The position numbers were made by a program, and so were the translations under genes. The notes beneath the pieces were generated by a model that was given only the letters and a program-made list of their open reading frames with translations, was not told the DNA's origin and did not search any database. A stretch of DNA of 64,000 nucleotides from Solirubrobacter deserti. GTDB lineage: Bacteria > Actinomycetota > Thermoleophilia > Solirubrobacterales > Solirubrobacteraceae. Positions 1 to 9,700 of the stretch are shown here, in pieces; position 1 is the stretch's first letter; every line of letters begins with the position of its first letter. The stretch lies in NCBI RefSeq assembly GCF_027587175.1, contig NZ_JAPCID010000010.1:105544-169543 (forward strand), written 5' to 3'.

Positions 1-216
1 ATGGTGATGGACGGCCGCACCGGCGCGCTCGACCTCCCCGGGACCACCTGGCGCGACCGCCCGGCGCTCGATCGCGGTGACGGCACCACGTTCATCGCGG
101 GCGACTGGGTGGCCGCGCCGGGACTCCTCGGCGAGGTCGCGTTCAAGAGCGCGGTCGAGGCGGCGGCGCTGGCCGTCAGCGCGGCGAGCGTGGTTTCGCT
201 GCGGCGCGCGGCCTGA
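1..216 (+). CDS. C-terminal end of an FAD/NAD(P)-dependent oxidoreductase (clipped by window edge)
   Basis: Only the last 71 codons are visible; the reading frame is open to the first base, so the gene starts outside the window. The segment FIAGDWVAAPGLLGEVAFKS resembles the C-terminal FAD-closing segment of flavin amine-oxidase or phytoene-desaturase-like oxidoreductases, where a 'fAGDw...' motif contacts the flavin pyrophosphate, followed by a helix (SAVEAAALA) that seals the Rossmann fold. The substrate cannot be told from this fragment. It runs convergently into the minus-strand gene at 176-607 with about 40 bp of overlap. Confidence 0.65.
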   Translation: MVMDGRTGALDLPGTTWRDRPALDRGDGTTFIAGDWVAAPGLLGEVAFKSAVEAAALAVSAASVVSLRRAA

Positions 217-607
217 CCAGCGCGGCGGCCGCCGCGGCGGCGACCGCCAGCGCCGCGGACGCGATCCACATCGACACCGGATAGGCGAACGTCTCGAGGC
301 CGTCGCTGCGGACGGCCGACGGCGGGGCGAGCAGCCACCAGACCACGAAGGCGCAACCGAGCGCGAGCGCCGCCGCGACGATCGCGGCCACCGTGCGGTC
401 GGGCCAGCGCAGCACGAGCGCGCCGCACAGCGCGGCCGACAGGCCGAGCCCGCCGGCGACGTCGGGCACACGCGCGATCCACTCCGGGCCGAGCCCGAGC
501 GGCCCGGAGCGCTCGTCGCTCGCGCCGAACAACGTCAGGTCGTCGACGGCGCTGAGCTGGGAGAACACGACGGCGACGAGGCCGGCGGCGATCAGGAGCA
601 GCCGCAC
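176..607 (-). CDS. Hypothetical four-helix membrane protein
   Basis: About 143 residues from a GTG at 607, which overlaps the end of the upstream gene (592-939) by 16 bp. Four hydrophobic stretches are visible: LLLIAAGLVAVVFSQL at the N-terminus, AGGLGLSAALCGALVL, VAAIVAAALALGCAFVVWWLL, and an Ala-rich last helix ending in a basic tail (RPRAAAKPRSPR). No catalytic motif is seen and I do not recognise the family. It is the last gene of a compact minus-strand trio (1361 to 176) with overlapping ends, so the three are probably co-transcribed. The 3' end overlaps the convergent gene at 1-216. Confidence 0.55.
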   Translation of the reverse strand: MRLLLIAAGLVAVVFSQLSAVDDLTLFGASDERSGPLGLGPEWIARVPDVAGGLGLSAALCGALVLRWPDRTVAAIVAAALALGCAFVVWWLLAPPSAVRSDGLETFAYPVSMWIASAALAVAAAAAAALVRPRAAAKPRSPR

Positions 608-939
608 GAGGCCCGGCGTTCCGCGTCGATCGTCTCGGCCTGCAGCGGATCCATCCACAGCTCCCAGCGGCCCGAGGCGGACTGGCGCTCGTCGCGGAAG
701 TGGTACGGGCGGCACCCGCCGAATTCGCGCGTGCGTAGGGTGAAGACGCCGCCGAGCACGGACGAGATGCGCCGGCGCGGCCAGCCCAGCGCGTCCTCGA
801 TCGCCGGGAACGGCCGCGGCTCGTCGGGCGTGCGCGCGAGCTCGTGCAGCAGCGCGCGCATCAGGTCGCTGCAGCGGTCGTGGAAGGCCGCGATCTCGCC
901 GGGCTCGTCCATCGCGTTGTCGGGCGCGTGCTCGTTCAC
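592..939 (-). CDS. Hypothetical protein, about 115 aa
   Basis: Starts at a GTG (939) that overlaps the stop of the preceding gene as GTGA, a typical coupled junction. The protein begins VNEHAPDNAMDEPGEIAAFH and contains a well-formed basic/aromatic region (EDALGWPRRRISSVLGG, then FRDERQSASGRWELWMD). The LGWPRRRISSVLGG stretch could be a small DNA-binding or winged-helix-like fold in which WP-R-R-I-S sits on a helix; that is a guess from residue pattern only. No signal peptide or membrane segment. It ends CGCS. Likely co-expressed with its two neighbours. Confidence 0.6.
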   Translation of the reverse strand: MNEHAPDNAMDEPGEIAAFHDRCSDLMRALLHELARTPDEPRPFPAIEDALGWPRRRISSVLGGVFTLRTREFGGCRPYHFRDERQSASGRWELWMDPLQAETIDAERRASCGCS

Positions 940-1361
940 TCGTCCTCGATCGGCCTGCCCAGAAAGGCCTCGATGGCGAGGAAGGTGGCCTTGTGGGCGA
1001 GCGGGCCGAGGCGCAGTGCGGCACCGTCGTCGGTGTCGCGCACACTGACCGCCAGGTGGACGCGCTCCAGGCGCGCCGCCTGCTGGGCGGCACGCGCCTT
1101 GCCGCTCTGGCCGTGGTAGTGCGCGTCGATGCCGAAGCGGCCGCCCTCGACGGGCCAGATGCTCAGCTGGTCGGGCGCCCAGGTCGGGCCGGTCTCGGCC
1201 GGGAGCGCCATGTACGGCACGAGGTCCGTGCGCGCGTCGCGCTCGCCGATGTTGCGCCGCGCGGACCACGCGCGGTCGTCCGCGGCGGGCTTGGGCGGCG
1301 TGGTCGGCACGATCTCCGTGCTCGGCGGCTTGTCGTTCTTGCGGCGGCGCACTGGGATCAA
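936..1361 (-). CDS. Hypothetical protein, 141 aa
   Basis: Reads MIPVRRRKNDKPPSTEIVPT at the N-terminus (basic, Pro-rich, probably disordered), then a compact domain from about residue 35 with DQLSIWPVEGGRFGIDAHYH and VHLAVSVRDTDDGAALRLGP, ending FLGRPIEDE. No known motif, signal peptide or membrane segment is seen. Its stop overlaps the next gene's GTG by 4 bp, and it is the first gene of the minus-strand trio 1361-176. Function unknown. Confidence 0.6.
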   Translation of the reverse strand: MIPVRRRKNDKPPSTEIVPTTPPKPAADDRAWSARRNIGERDARTDLVPYMALPAETGPTWAPDQLSIWPVEGGRFGIDAHYHGQSGKARAAQQAARLERVHLAVSVRDTDDGAALRLGPLAHKATFLAIEAFLGRPIEDE

Positions 1362-1393
1362 TGATGCCGCGCGATCCGCGCGGGTCGCGCGGG

Positions 1394-1660
1394 TCAGGCG
1401 TCATCCACGTCCCAGTCGAACGCCCGGCCGAGCTCGACCGCGACCGTGTCGGCAAGCTTCCCGAACAGCTTGTCGGTCGCCTTGTCCTGCCCGGCCGGCA
1501 TCGACAGCGTGAGCGACTCGTCGTCCCAGCCGATGTCCAGCCCGCTGTCCTCGAGCCGCTCCACGCGCTCCGGGCCGAACGCGACCTCGATCCGCTCCCA
1601 CTCGTCGGCGACGCGCTCGCTGCCGACCGTCGCGCCGCTGTAGGTGATGTCGACGCTCAT
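1394..1660 (-). CDS. Small acidic hypothetical protein, 88 aa
   Basis: Starts MSVDITYSGATVGSERVADE at an ATG whose ATGA overlaps the stop of the HEAT-like gene upstream (1657). The product is acidic and ends FDWDVDDA. It looks like a small soluble alpha/beta protein; no known motif is visible. Tight coupling with the HEAT-repeat-like gene suggests the two products work together, but what they do is not shown by the sequence. Confidence 0.6.
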   Translation of the reverse strand: MSVDITYSGATVGSERVADEWERIEVAFGPERVERLEDSGLDIGWDDESLTLSMPAGQDKATDKLFGKLADTVAVELGRAFDWDVDDA

Positions 1661-2645
1661 CGCCTCAGCGCCCGGATCGCGCGCTGTCGCGCTGTGCGCC
1701 CGAACTCCGAGCGCGGCGCCATCGCCTCCAGCGCGGGCAGGGCCGCCGGATCGCCGAGCTTGCGCAGCGCCTCGGCGGCGTGCCCCTCGAGCTCGGGATC
1801 GTCCAGCCGCTCGATCAGCGGCTCCAGCGCCGGCGCATAGCGGGCGCGGCCGAGCGCGATCAGCGCCATCTGCGCCGCCATGCCCTGGCGCGGGTCGGTC
1901 GCGAGCGGCAGCAGCCGCGGGGCGAGGTCCGTGCGGTTGAGGTCGTGCAGGGCGTTGCCGACGCTCCACCGCCAGTGCTCGGGCAGCTCGAACCGCCCGA
2001 ACTCGCGCAGCAGCGCCTCGGTCAGCCCGGGCGGGTCCGGAACCACCGCGAGCAGCTGCAGGATCCAGTGCTTGTGGTGCTCGGAGCGCTCCAGCCAGTC
2101 CACCAGCAGCGGCGCGTACGGGTCCGGGTTCGCTTGGATCCGCTCGGCGGGGTGCCCGTCGAGCGGTGCGCCCGCCGCCGCGAACTCGGCCAGCATCCGC
2201 TCGTACTCGGCCTCGGCCGCGGGGTCGGGCTCGGGCAGCTCGCCGCCGCTGAAGTCGATCACCTCGGTCTCGGGCGGGTGCAGCAGCCACTTGAGCCAGT
2301 TCATGCTCGGGCCCTTGTACCCGCGCCAGAGCGCGACGAGCGTGAAGATCAGCCCGTGCTGGCCGAAGCTGACCGACCCGTCCTCTGCGCGCACCCACTC
2401 GACGGCGAGCCGGTCCACGACCATCCCGGTCGTGGCACCGTCGCCGATCTCCACGTTCCAACGCTCGTTCTCACGACTGGAGCGCCGCAAGCTGACGAAG
2501 CGCCCGTCGCCATGGACGACGTCGAACACGCCACGTCGCTCGTGAAACCCATTCGCGAGCCGTCGTCGCTCGGGTGCACCGCCACGTGCCACTCGATCTC
2601 GTTGCCCTCCAGTGCGCGCAGCGCCGCGAGCAGCTCGTCGAACAC
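1657..2645 (-). CDS. HEAT/Armadillo-like repeat protein with an apparent frameshift near its N-terminus
   Basis: The frame from 2592 down to 1657 encodes a helical-repeat protein. The last 100 residues contain HEAT-like units (LALGRARYAPALEPLIERLDD type, then GDPAALPALEAMA). The natural N-terminus seems to lie in a different frame: a GTG at 2645 opens VFDELLAALRALEGNEIEWH followed by VAVHPSDDGSRMGFTSD, while the downstream frame picks up GVFDVVHGDGRFVSLRR. Joining the two needs a single shift around 2530-2560. Either the gene is frameshifted in this genome, the read has an indel, or translation starts internally. The function of the N-terminal half is unknown. It ends coupled (ATGA) to the 88-aa gene. 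Confidence 0.55.
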
Positions 2646-2669
2646 GCGCTCGAGCGTAGCCTTGCGCCG

Positions 2670-3008
2670 GTGACCGGCCGCCCCGTGGACCTCGGCTTCT
2701 CGATCGCCGACGCCGAGGAGGTCGAGCTGGCCCATGACGGCGACGACCTGACGGTCAGCTTCACCGACTGGGCGGACCGGCGGCGGAGCGTGACGTTCAC
2801 GGACACGGTCGCGCTGCGCTGGCAGCGCGCGGACGACGTCGCGCCGGGCGAGGCGTACGACGGTGCCAACGAGATCGCCGACTCGCCCTGGCTCGAGCGC
2901 CACCGCCAAGCCGGCGAGGCCACCGGTGAGCACCGCCACCTCAAGCTGAACTTCAACGCCGCGGGCTGCCTGGAAGTCCTGTGCTCAGCGGTCGCGCGCC
3001 CGCAGTAG
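2670..3008 (+). CDS. Hypothetical protein, 112 aa
   Basis: Starts at a GTG (VTGRPVDLGFSIADAEEVEL), divergent from the HEAT-like gene with about 24 bp between the two starts. It has a beta-rich look (DDLTVSFTDWADRRRSVTFT) and a C-terminal LKLNFNAAGCLEVLCSAVAR. The acidic, small and soluble character is compatible with an immunity-like or stress-associated small protein, but nothing is diagnostic. Its last 24 bp overlap the convergent small membrane-protein gene. Confidence 0.5.
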   Translation: MTGRPVDLGFSIADAEEVELAHDGDDLTVSFTDWADRRRSVTFTDTVALRWQRADDVAPGEAYDGANEIADSPWLERHRQAGEATGEHRHLKLNFNAAGCLEVLCSAVARPQ

Positions 3009-3188
3009 GCCGAAGCCGAGCACCGCCGCCCAGACGACGCCGGCCACGAGCAGCAGCTGCGCGTACGGCGACGCGGTCTCGCCGCGCACGAGCTGAACGA
3101 TCACGGCGATCACCAGCACGAGCGTGAGGACGTTCCCGATCGCCCGCTCGGCGGCGTGCTCGACCTGTTTGCGGGCTGCGCGTTCCAT
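2985..3188 (-). CDS. Small membrane protein, 67 aa
   Basis: Starts MERAARKQVEHAAERAIGNV, a basic amphipathic N-terminus, followed by two hydrophobic helices (VLTLVLVIAVIVQLV and LLLVAGVVWAAVLGFGLL) separated by a short polar loop (RGETASPYAQ), ending RARDR. The topology suggests a two-pass membrane protein with both termini inside. It has no recognisable catalytic residues. Whether it is co-transcribed with the malyl-CoA lyase that lies upstream on the same strand is uncertain, because it is transcribed away from it only 18 bp beyond. Confidence 0.5.
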   Translation of the reverse strand: MERAARKQVEHAAERAIGNVLTLVLVIAVIVQLVRGETASPYAQLLLVAGVVWAAVLGFGLLRARDR

Positions 3189-3206
3189 GCCGCCGAACCT
3201 ACCCAG

Positions 3207-4259
3207 CTACTGCCCGTAGGCCTCGGCGAGCTCCGGGTCCTTGCGCGCCAGCATGTCGGCGAGGTCGACGAGCACGCGCGCCTGCTTGTAGGTCGCGTCG
3301 TCCTGCATCTTGCCGTCGAGCATGTGCACCCCGGAGCCGTCCGGGATCGCCTCCAGCACGCGGCGAGCGAAGCGGACCTCCTCCGGGTCGGGGGAGAAGA
3401 CGCGCTTGGCGATCGCGATCTGCACCGGGTGCAGTGACCAGGCGCCGACGCAGCCCATCAGGTAGGCGGCGCGGAACTGGGCCTCGCAGCCCGGCTCGTC
3501 GCGGATGTCGCCGAACGGGCCGTAGTAGGGGAAGATGCCGGCCGCGGTGCAGGCGTCGACCATGCGCGCGAGCGTGTAGTGCCACAGGTCCTGCTGGTAG
3601 GAGGGCCGGGCGATGTCGCCGTCGGGGTCGGCCATCACGAGGTAGCCCGGGTGGCCGCCGCCCACGCGCGTGGTCTTCATCCGCCGTGAGGCCGCGAGGT
3701 CGGCCGGGCCGAGCGAGATGCCCTGCATGCGCGGTGACGCGACGGCGATCTCCTCGACGTTCGCGACGCCCGCCGCGGTCTCCAGGATCGCGTGGACGAG
3801 AATCGGCCGCTGCAGCTCCGCGCGCGCCTCCAGCTGGGCGAGCAGCCGGTCGACGTAGGCGATGTCCCACGGACCCTCGACCTTCGGGATCATCACGACG
3901 TCGAGCACGTCGCCGATCTCGGTGACCAACGTCACGAGGTCGTCGAGCACCCACGGCGACTCCAGCGCGTTGACGCGCACCCACAGGGGCGTGCCACCCA
4001 GGTTGGCGGAGCGGCCCACCTCGACCAGCCCGGTGCGCGCCGCCTCCTTGCGGTCGGCCGCCACCGCGTCCTCCAGATTTGCCAGCAGGATGTCGGCCGA
4101 ACGCGCCATCTCCGGTACGCGGGCGCGCAGCTTCTCGTTGGACGGATCGAAGAAGTGGATCATCCGCGACGGGGTCGTCGGGATCTCCCTGACCGGTGCG
4201 GGGGCGCCGACGGCGAGCGGCGCGAAGAACGACCGAGGGCTGCGCATCAGGGGCATCAT
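3207..4259 (-). CDS. mcl: L-malyl-CoA / beta-methylmalyl-CoA lyase (HpcH/HpaI/CitE superfamily)
   Basis: 350 residues, the length of the Chloroflexus-type lyase rather than the shorter citrate lyase CitE. Recognisable segments along the TIM barrel are [20 protein letters not shown] near the N-terminus, [28 protein letters not shown], the acyl-CoA/metal site region [15 protein letters not shown] with [20 protein letters not shown], and [18 protein letters not shown] [18 protein letters not shown] near the end. Family members cleave malyl-CoA to acetyl-CoA plus glyoxylate, methylmalyl-CoA to propionyl-CoA plus glyoxylate, and in some cases citramalyl-CoA, using Mg2+. It is divergent from a MaoC hydratase, the usual partner for making or draining such CoA esters, and lies beside PEP carboxykinase. 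Its ATG (4259) is only 8 bp from the divergent ATG. Exact substrate preference is inferred. Confidence 0.88.
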   Translation of the reverse strand: MMPLMRSPRSFFAPLAVGAPAPVREIPTTPSRMIHFFDPSNEKLRARVPEMARSADILLANLEDAVAADRKEAARTGLVEVGRSANLGGTPLWVRVNALESPWVLDDLVTLVTEIGDVLDVVMIPKVEGPWDIAYVDRLLAQLEARAELQRPILVHAILETAAGVANVEEIAVASPRMQGISLGPADLAASRRMKTTRVGGGHPGYLVMADPDGDIARPSYQQDLWHYTLARMVDACTAAGIFPYYGPFGDIRDEPGCEAQFRAAYLMGCVGAWSLHPVQIAIAKRVFSPDPEEVRFARRVLEAIPDGSGVHMLDGKMQDDATYKQARVLVDLADMLARKDPELAEAYGQ

Positions 4260-4267
4260 GCCGTGCC

Positions 4268-4768
4268 ATGAGCCCAGTCGACACCGATGGACCGACGCGC
4301 GAGGCCTCCGGCGCGCACCCGTACGGCCGCTACCTGGAGGAATTCGAGGTCGGCGCCGTCTACAAGCACTGGCCGGCGAAGACGGTCACCGAAGCCGATG
4401 ACCACCTCTTCTGCCTGCTGACGATGAATCACCACCCGTTGCACATCAACGATGTCTACGCAGCCCAGTCCCAGCAGGGCCGCAACGTGGTCGTCGGCCC
4501 GTACGTCTACAGCCTCGCGCTCGGCATGAGCGTCTCCGACATCTCCGGCAAGGCGATCGCGAACCTCGCCACCGAAGCGCTCAGCCATCCGGCGCCGGTG
4601 TTCCACGGCGACACCCTGTTTGCCGAGACGGAAGTCCTGGAAATCACCCCCTCGAGGTCAAAGCCGGATCGCGGAACGGTGAAGGTCCACACCCGCGTCC
4701 TCAACCAGGACGGAACGCTTGTGGCGGAGTTCAAGCGCCTTGTGCTCGTGCCCAAGAAGCAAGTTTGA
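4268..4768 (+). CDS. MaoC-family (hotdog) acyl-CoA hydratase/dehydratase, mesaconyl-CoA hydratase-like
   Basis: 166 residues with a single hotdog domain. The MaoC hydratase signature is present as a modified motif in the stretch [20 protein letters not shown] then [10 protein letters not shown], where the Asp and His are the expected catalytic pair; [19 protein letters not shown] is the following central helix region. No second hotdog domain, unlike the two-domain mesaconyl-C1-CoA hydratase. It is placed back to back with the malyl-CoA-type lyase, so the likely reaction is reversible hydration of an unsaturated CoA ester such as mesaconyl-CoA or another enoyl-CoA that feeds or drains the lyase. 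ATG at 4268 is chosen; the region between the two divergent starts is only 8 bp, leaving promoters inside the coding regions. Confidence 0.82.
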   Translation: MSPVDTDGPTREASGAHPYGRYLEEFEVGAVYKHWPAKTVTEADDHLFCLLTMNHHPLHINDVYAAQSQQGRNVVVGPYVYSLALGMSVSDISGKAIANLATEALSHPAPVFHGDTLFAETEVLEITPSRSKPDRGTVKVHTRVLNQDGTLVAEFKRLVLVPKKQV

Positions 4769-4797
4769 ACGTCACTGGCAAAACCTCGCAGAGCGGG

Positions 4798-4816
4798 CCA
4801 CCCAATTGTCTGGTGG
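4798..4816 (+). terminator. Weak hairpin downstream of the MaoC gene
   Basis: CCACC at 4798-4802 and GGTGG at 4812-4816 form a 5-bp stem with a 9-base loop about 30 bp after the MaoC stop, followed by TGTT. It could be a weak terminator or a random pairing. The rest of the 190-bp gap before pckG is comparatively AT-richer than its surroundings, as expected of a promoter region. Confidence 0.25.
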
Positions 4817-4914
4817 TGTTCGCGGGTAGCTTCCCCTAAGCTGGAGAAGGCGGAGTGATCGTTTTGGCGCGTCGGCGTTCTCGGCGCGGCGAATCGGTCT
4901 TCGCATTCCGTGAA

Positions 4915-4937
4915 GGTTTGTACTGACCAAACAAACC
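4915..4937 (+). promoter_or_regulatory. 7-bp inverted repeat just upstream of pckG (possible operator)
   Basis: GGTTTGT at 4915-4921 and ACAAACC at 4931-4937 are perfect inverted copies separated by 9 bases, ending 21 bp before the GTG start of pckG. The sequence is AT-rich against its surroundings and its 16-bp centre-to-centre-like geometry fits a dimeric repressor or activator. A GAGAGG purine stretch at 4941-4946 follows and may serve as ribosome binding site. The regulator is unknown. Confidence 0.4.
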
Positions 4938-4958
4938 CTAGAGAGGCTGATCTCACCA

Positions 4959-6758
<1,800 letters not shown>

Positions 6759-6767
6759 CGTGCAGGC

Positions 6768-9700
6768 ATGAGCCTCGCGGAGGAGACCGAGGCCGGCCCC
6801 GACGATTACCGCGAACGTCTACTCGATCTCGCCGAGTCCAACGGCGGCGAGATCGCGCGCGCCTTCGCGGGCGCCTACGTCCGCCGGCTGTCCACCGATG
6901 GCAGCATCTCGCCCGAGCACCTGTGGGCGGAGATCCACGGTGTCCTGAAGTTCGCGGACACCCGCGGCCACAAGCCGGTCGCCGTGCGCGCGTTCAACCC
7001 GACGCTGGCCGACGACGGCTACGAGCCGCTCGGCAGCGTGCTGGAGACCAACAGCGACGACTGGCCGTTCCTGGTCGACAGCGTGAGCGCGGCGCTGGAG
7101 GCGCGCGGCGAGCACGTCGCGCGGCTCGTGCACCCGATCATCGGCATCGCGCGCGAGAACGGCGCGATCAGCTCCGTCAGCCACGCGCGCAACGCGGCGC
7201 ACCGCGAGTCGGTGATGCACTTCGACCTGACCCGCCGCCTCACCGCGCACGAGTTGGAGGAGCTGCAGACCGACGTCGAGACCGTCCTGCACGCCGTTCG
7301 CAGCACCGTCACCGACTTCGGCGCGATGACCCAGCGCGTGGAGTCGATGATCTCGCTCGCGCGCAAGGCGTCAACGCGCTATGACAGCGACGAGATCCGC
7401 GAGGCGGTCGACTTTCTCGCCTGGCTGCTGCGCGGCAATTTCGTCCTGCTCGGCGCGCGCGAGTACGAGATCACGGGCGACGCCTACCGCTGCGTGCCCG
7501 GTTCCGGCCTCGGCATCCTCGCCGACGAGGAGCGCTCGGCCTACAGCACGCCCGTGCCCCTGTCGGAGCTGCCGGAGGCGCTGCGCGTGCTGGCGACCAG
7601 CGGCGAGCTGCTGATCGTCGACAAGGCCAACGCGCGCTCGCCCGTGCACCGGCACGAGCGCATGGACTACGTCGGCGTGCGCCGCATCACGCCGGACGGC
7701 GAGATCGCCGGCGAGGCGCGCCTGCTGGGCCTGTTCACGAGCAAGGCCTACACCGAGCCGGCGTCGGAGACCCCCGTCCTGCACCGCAAGCTGCGGCGCG
7801 TGCTCGAGGCCGAGGACCTGATCGAGGGCTCCCACGACTACAAGTCCGCCGTCTCGCTGTTCGACACCTTCCCCAAGGACGAGCTGTTCGCCGCGCCCGT
7901 GGACGACCTTCGCCGCGCGGTGGTCGCCCTGCTCGCGCTGGAGGGAACGGACCGCGTACGGCTGCTCGGCCGCCGCGCCCGCGACGGCCGCAGCGCCGCG
8001 TTCATCCTCGCCCTCCCGCGCGACCGCTACCGCGCGCTGCTGGTCGAGCGCGTCACGCGGCTGTTCAAGCGCCGCTTCAAAACGAAGGACGTCGAGGCCC
8101 AGCACATGCTCGGCGAGGGCGGCAGCCGCGTGCGCGTGCACTTCCTCGTGCACGCGCCGGACGGGCTGCCGGAGATCGCGAACGCCGAGCTCGAGCGCGA
8201 GGTGGTGCAGCTCGCGCGCACGTGGGACGACGCGCTGTCCGCGGCCCTGGCCGAGCGCTTCGGCCCGGCCCGCGGCCGGCTGCTGCGCTCCATCTGGGCC
8301 GCGCACCTGCCCGAGCACTACAAGGGCTACACGTCGCCGCAGGTCGGCGCGCTGGACATCGCGCTGCTCGAGCAACTGTCCGAGCAGGGTCCGTTCCTCG
8401 TGTCGCTGCAGCCGCTCGCCGCGCACACGCGCATCGCGCTCTACAAACGGGGCCCGAAGGTCGAGCTGGGCGAGGCGCTACCGATGCTCGAGGACCTCGG
8501 GCTGCGCGTGATCGAGGAGATCTCCACCCGGCTGACCGGCGAGGACGAGACGTGGGTGCAGGAGTTCCGCGTGCTCGGGCCGGACGGCTCCCCGCTCGAC
8601 CTCGATGCCGTCGGGAACCGCGTCGCGGAGCTGCTCGCCGCCGTCCATCGCGGCGCCGCCGAGACCGACAACCTCAACCGGCTCGTGATCACGGCCGGGC
8701 TGGACCGGCGCCAGGTCGCGATCCTGCGCGCGTACCGCAAGTACCGTCAGCGCGTCGGCACGCGCTTCACCGAGAGCTACCAGAACGACGTGCTGGTGGC
8801 CAACAGCGCGCTCACGGCCAAGCTCGTGCGCTTCTTCGAGCTGCGCTTCGACCCCGAGCTGGAGACCGACGAGGAGGCCGAGGCCGCGCTACGCGAGGAG
8901 ATCCTCGCCGATCTCGAGGAGGTCGCCTCGCTCGACCACGACCGCATCCTGCGCAACCAGCTGACCGTGATCGAGGCGACACTGCGCACCAACGCCTACA
9001 ACAGCGACCGCGAGGCGCTGGCGTTCAAGATCCGGTCGGCCGACGTGCCGGCGGTCCCGCAGCCCGCGCCCTACCGCGAGATCTACGTCTACTCGCCGGA
9101 CGTGGAGGGCATCCACCTGCGCGGCGGGCCGATCGCCCGCGGCGGGCTGCGCTGGTCGGACCGGCAGGACTACCGCACCGAGGTCTTCGGGCTGATGCGC
9201 GCGCAGCTGACCAAGAACGCCGTCATCGTGCCCGCGGGCGCGAAGGGCGGCTTCTACATCAAGCGCGGCGACGACGTGGAGCGCCACTACGTCACGTTCA
9301 TCCGCTCACTGCTCTCTGTCACCGACAACCTCGTGGACGGGATGGTCGTGCCGCCGCCCGCGGTGCGCGTGCGTGACGGCGACGACACCTACCTGGTCGT
9401 CGCGGCCGACAAGGGCACCGCGACCTTCTCCGACACCGCGAACCGCGTCTCCCGGGAGTACGGGTTCTGGCTGGACGACGCGTTCGCGAGCGGCGGCTCG
9501 GCCGGCTACGACCACAAGGCGCTCGGCATCACGGCCAAGGGCGCGTGGGAGTCGGTCAAGCGCCACTTCAAGGAGCTCGGCGTCGACACCCAGCGCGACG
9601 AGTTCACCGTCGTCGGGATCGGCGACATGAGCGGTGACGTGTTCGGCAACGGCATGCTGCTCAGCGACCGCATACGGCTCGTGGCCGCGTACGACCATCG

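Noticed and set aside
2574..2669. Upstream extension of the plus-strand gene that starts at 2670
   Set aside because: The first 32 codons of the longer frame are antisense to the HEAT-like gene and do not look like protein; GTG 2670 fits better.
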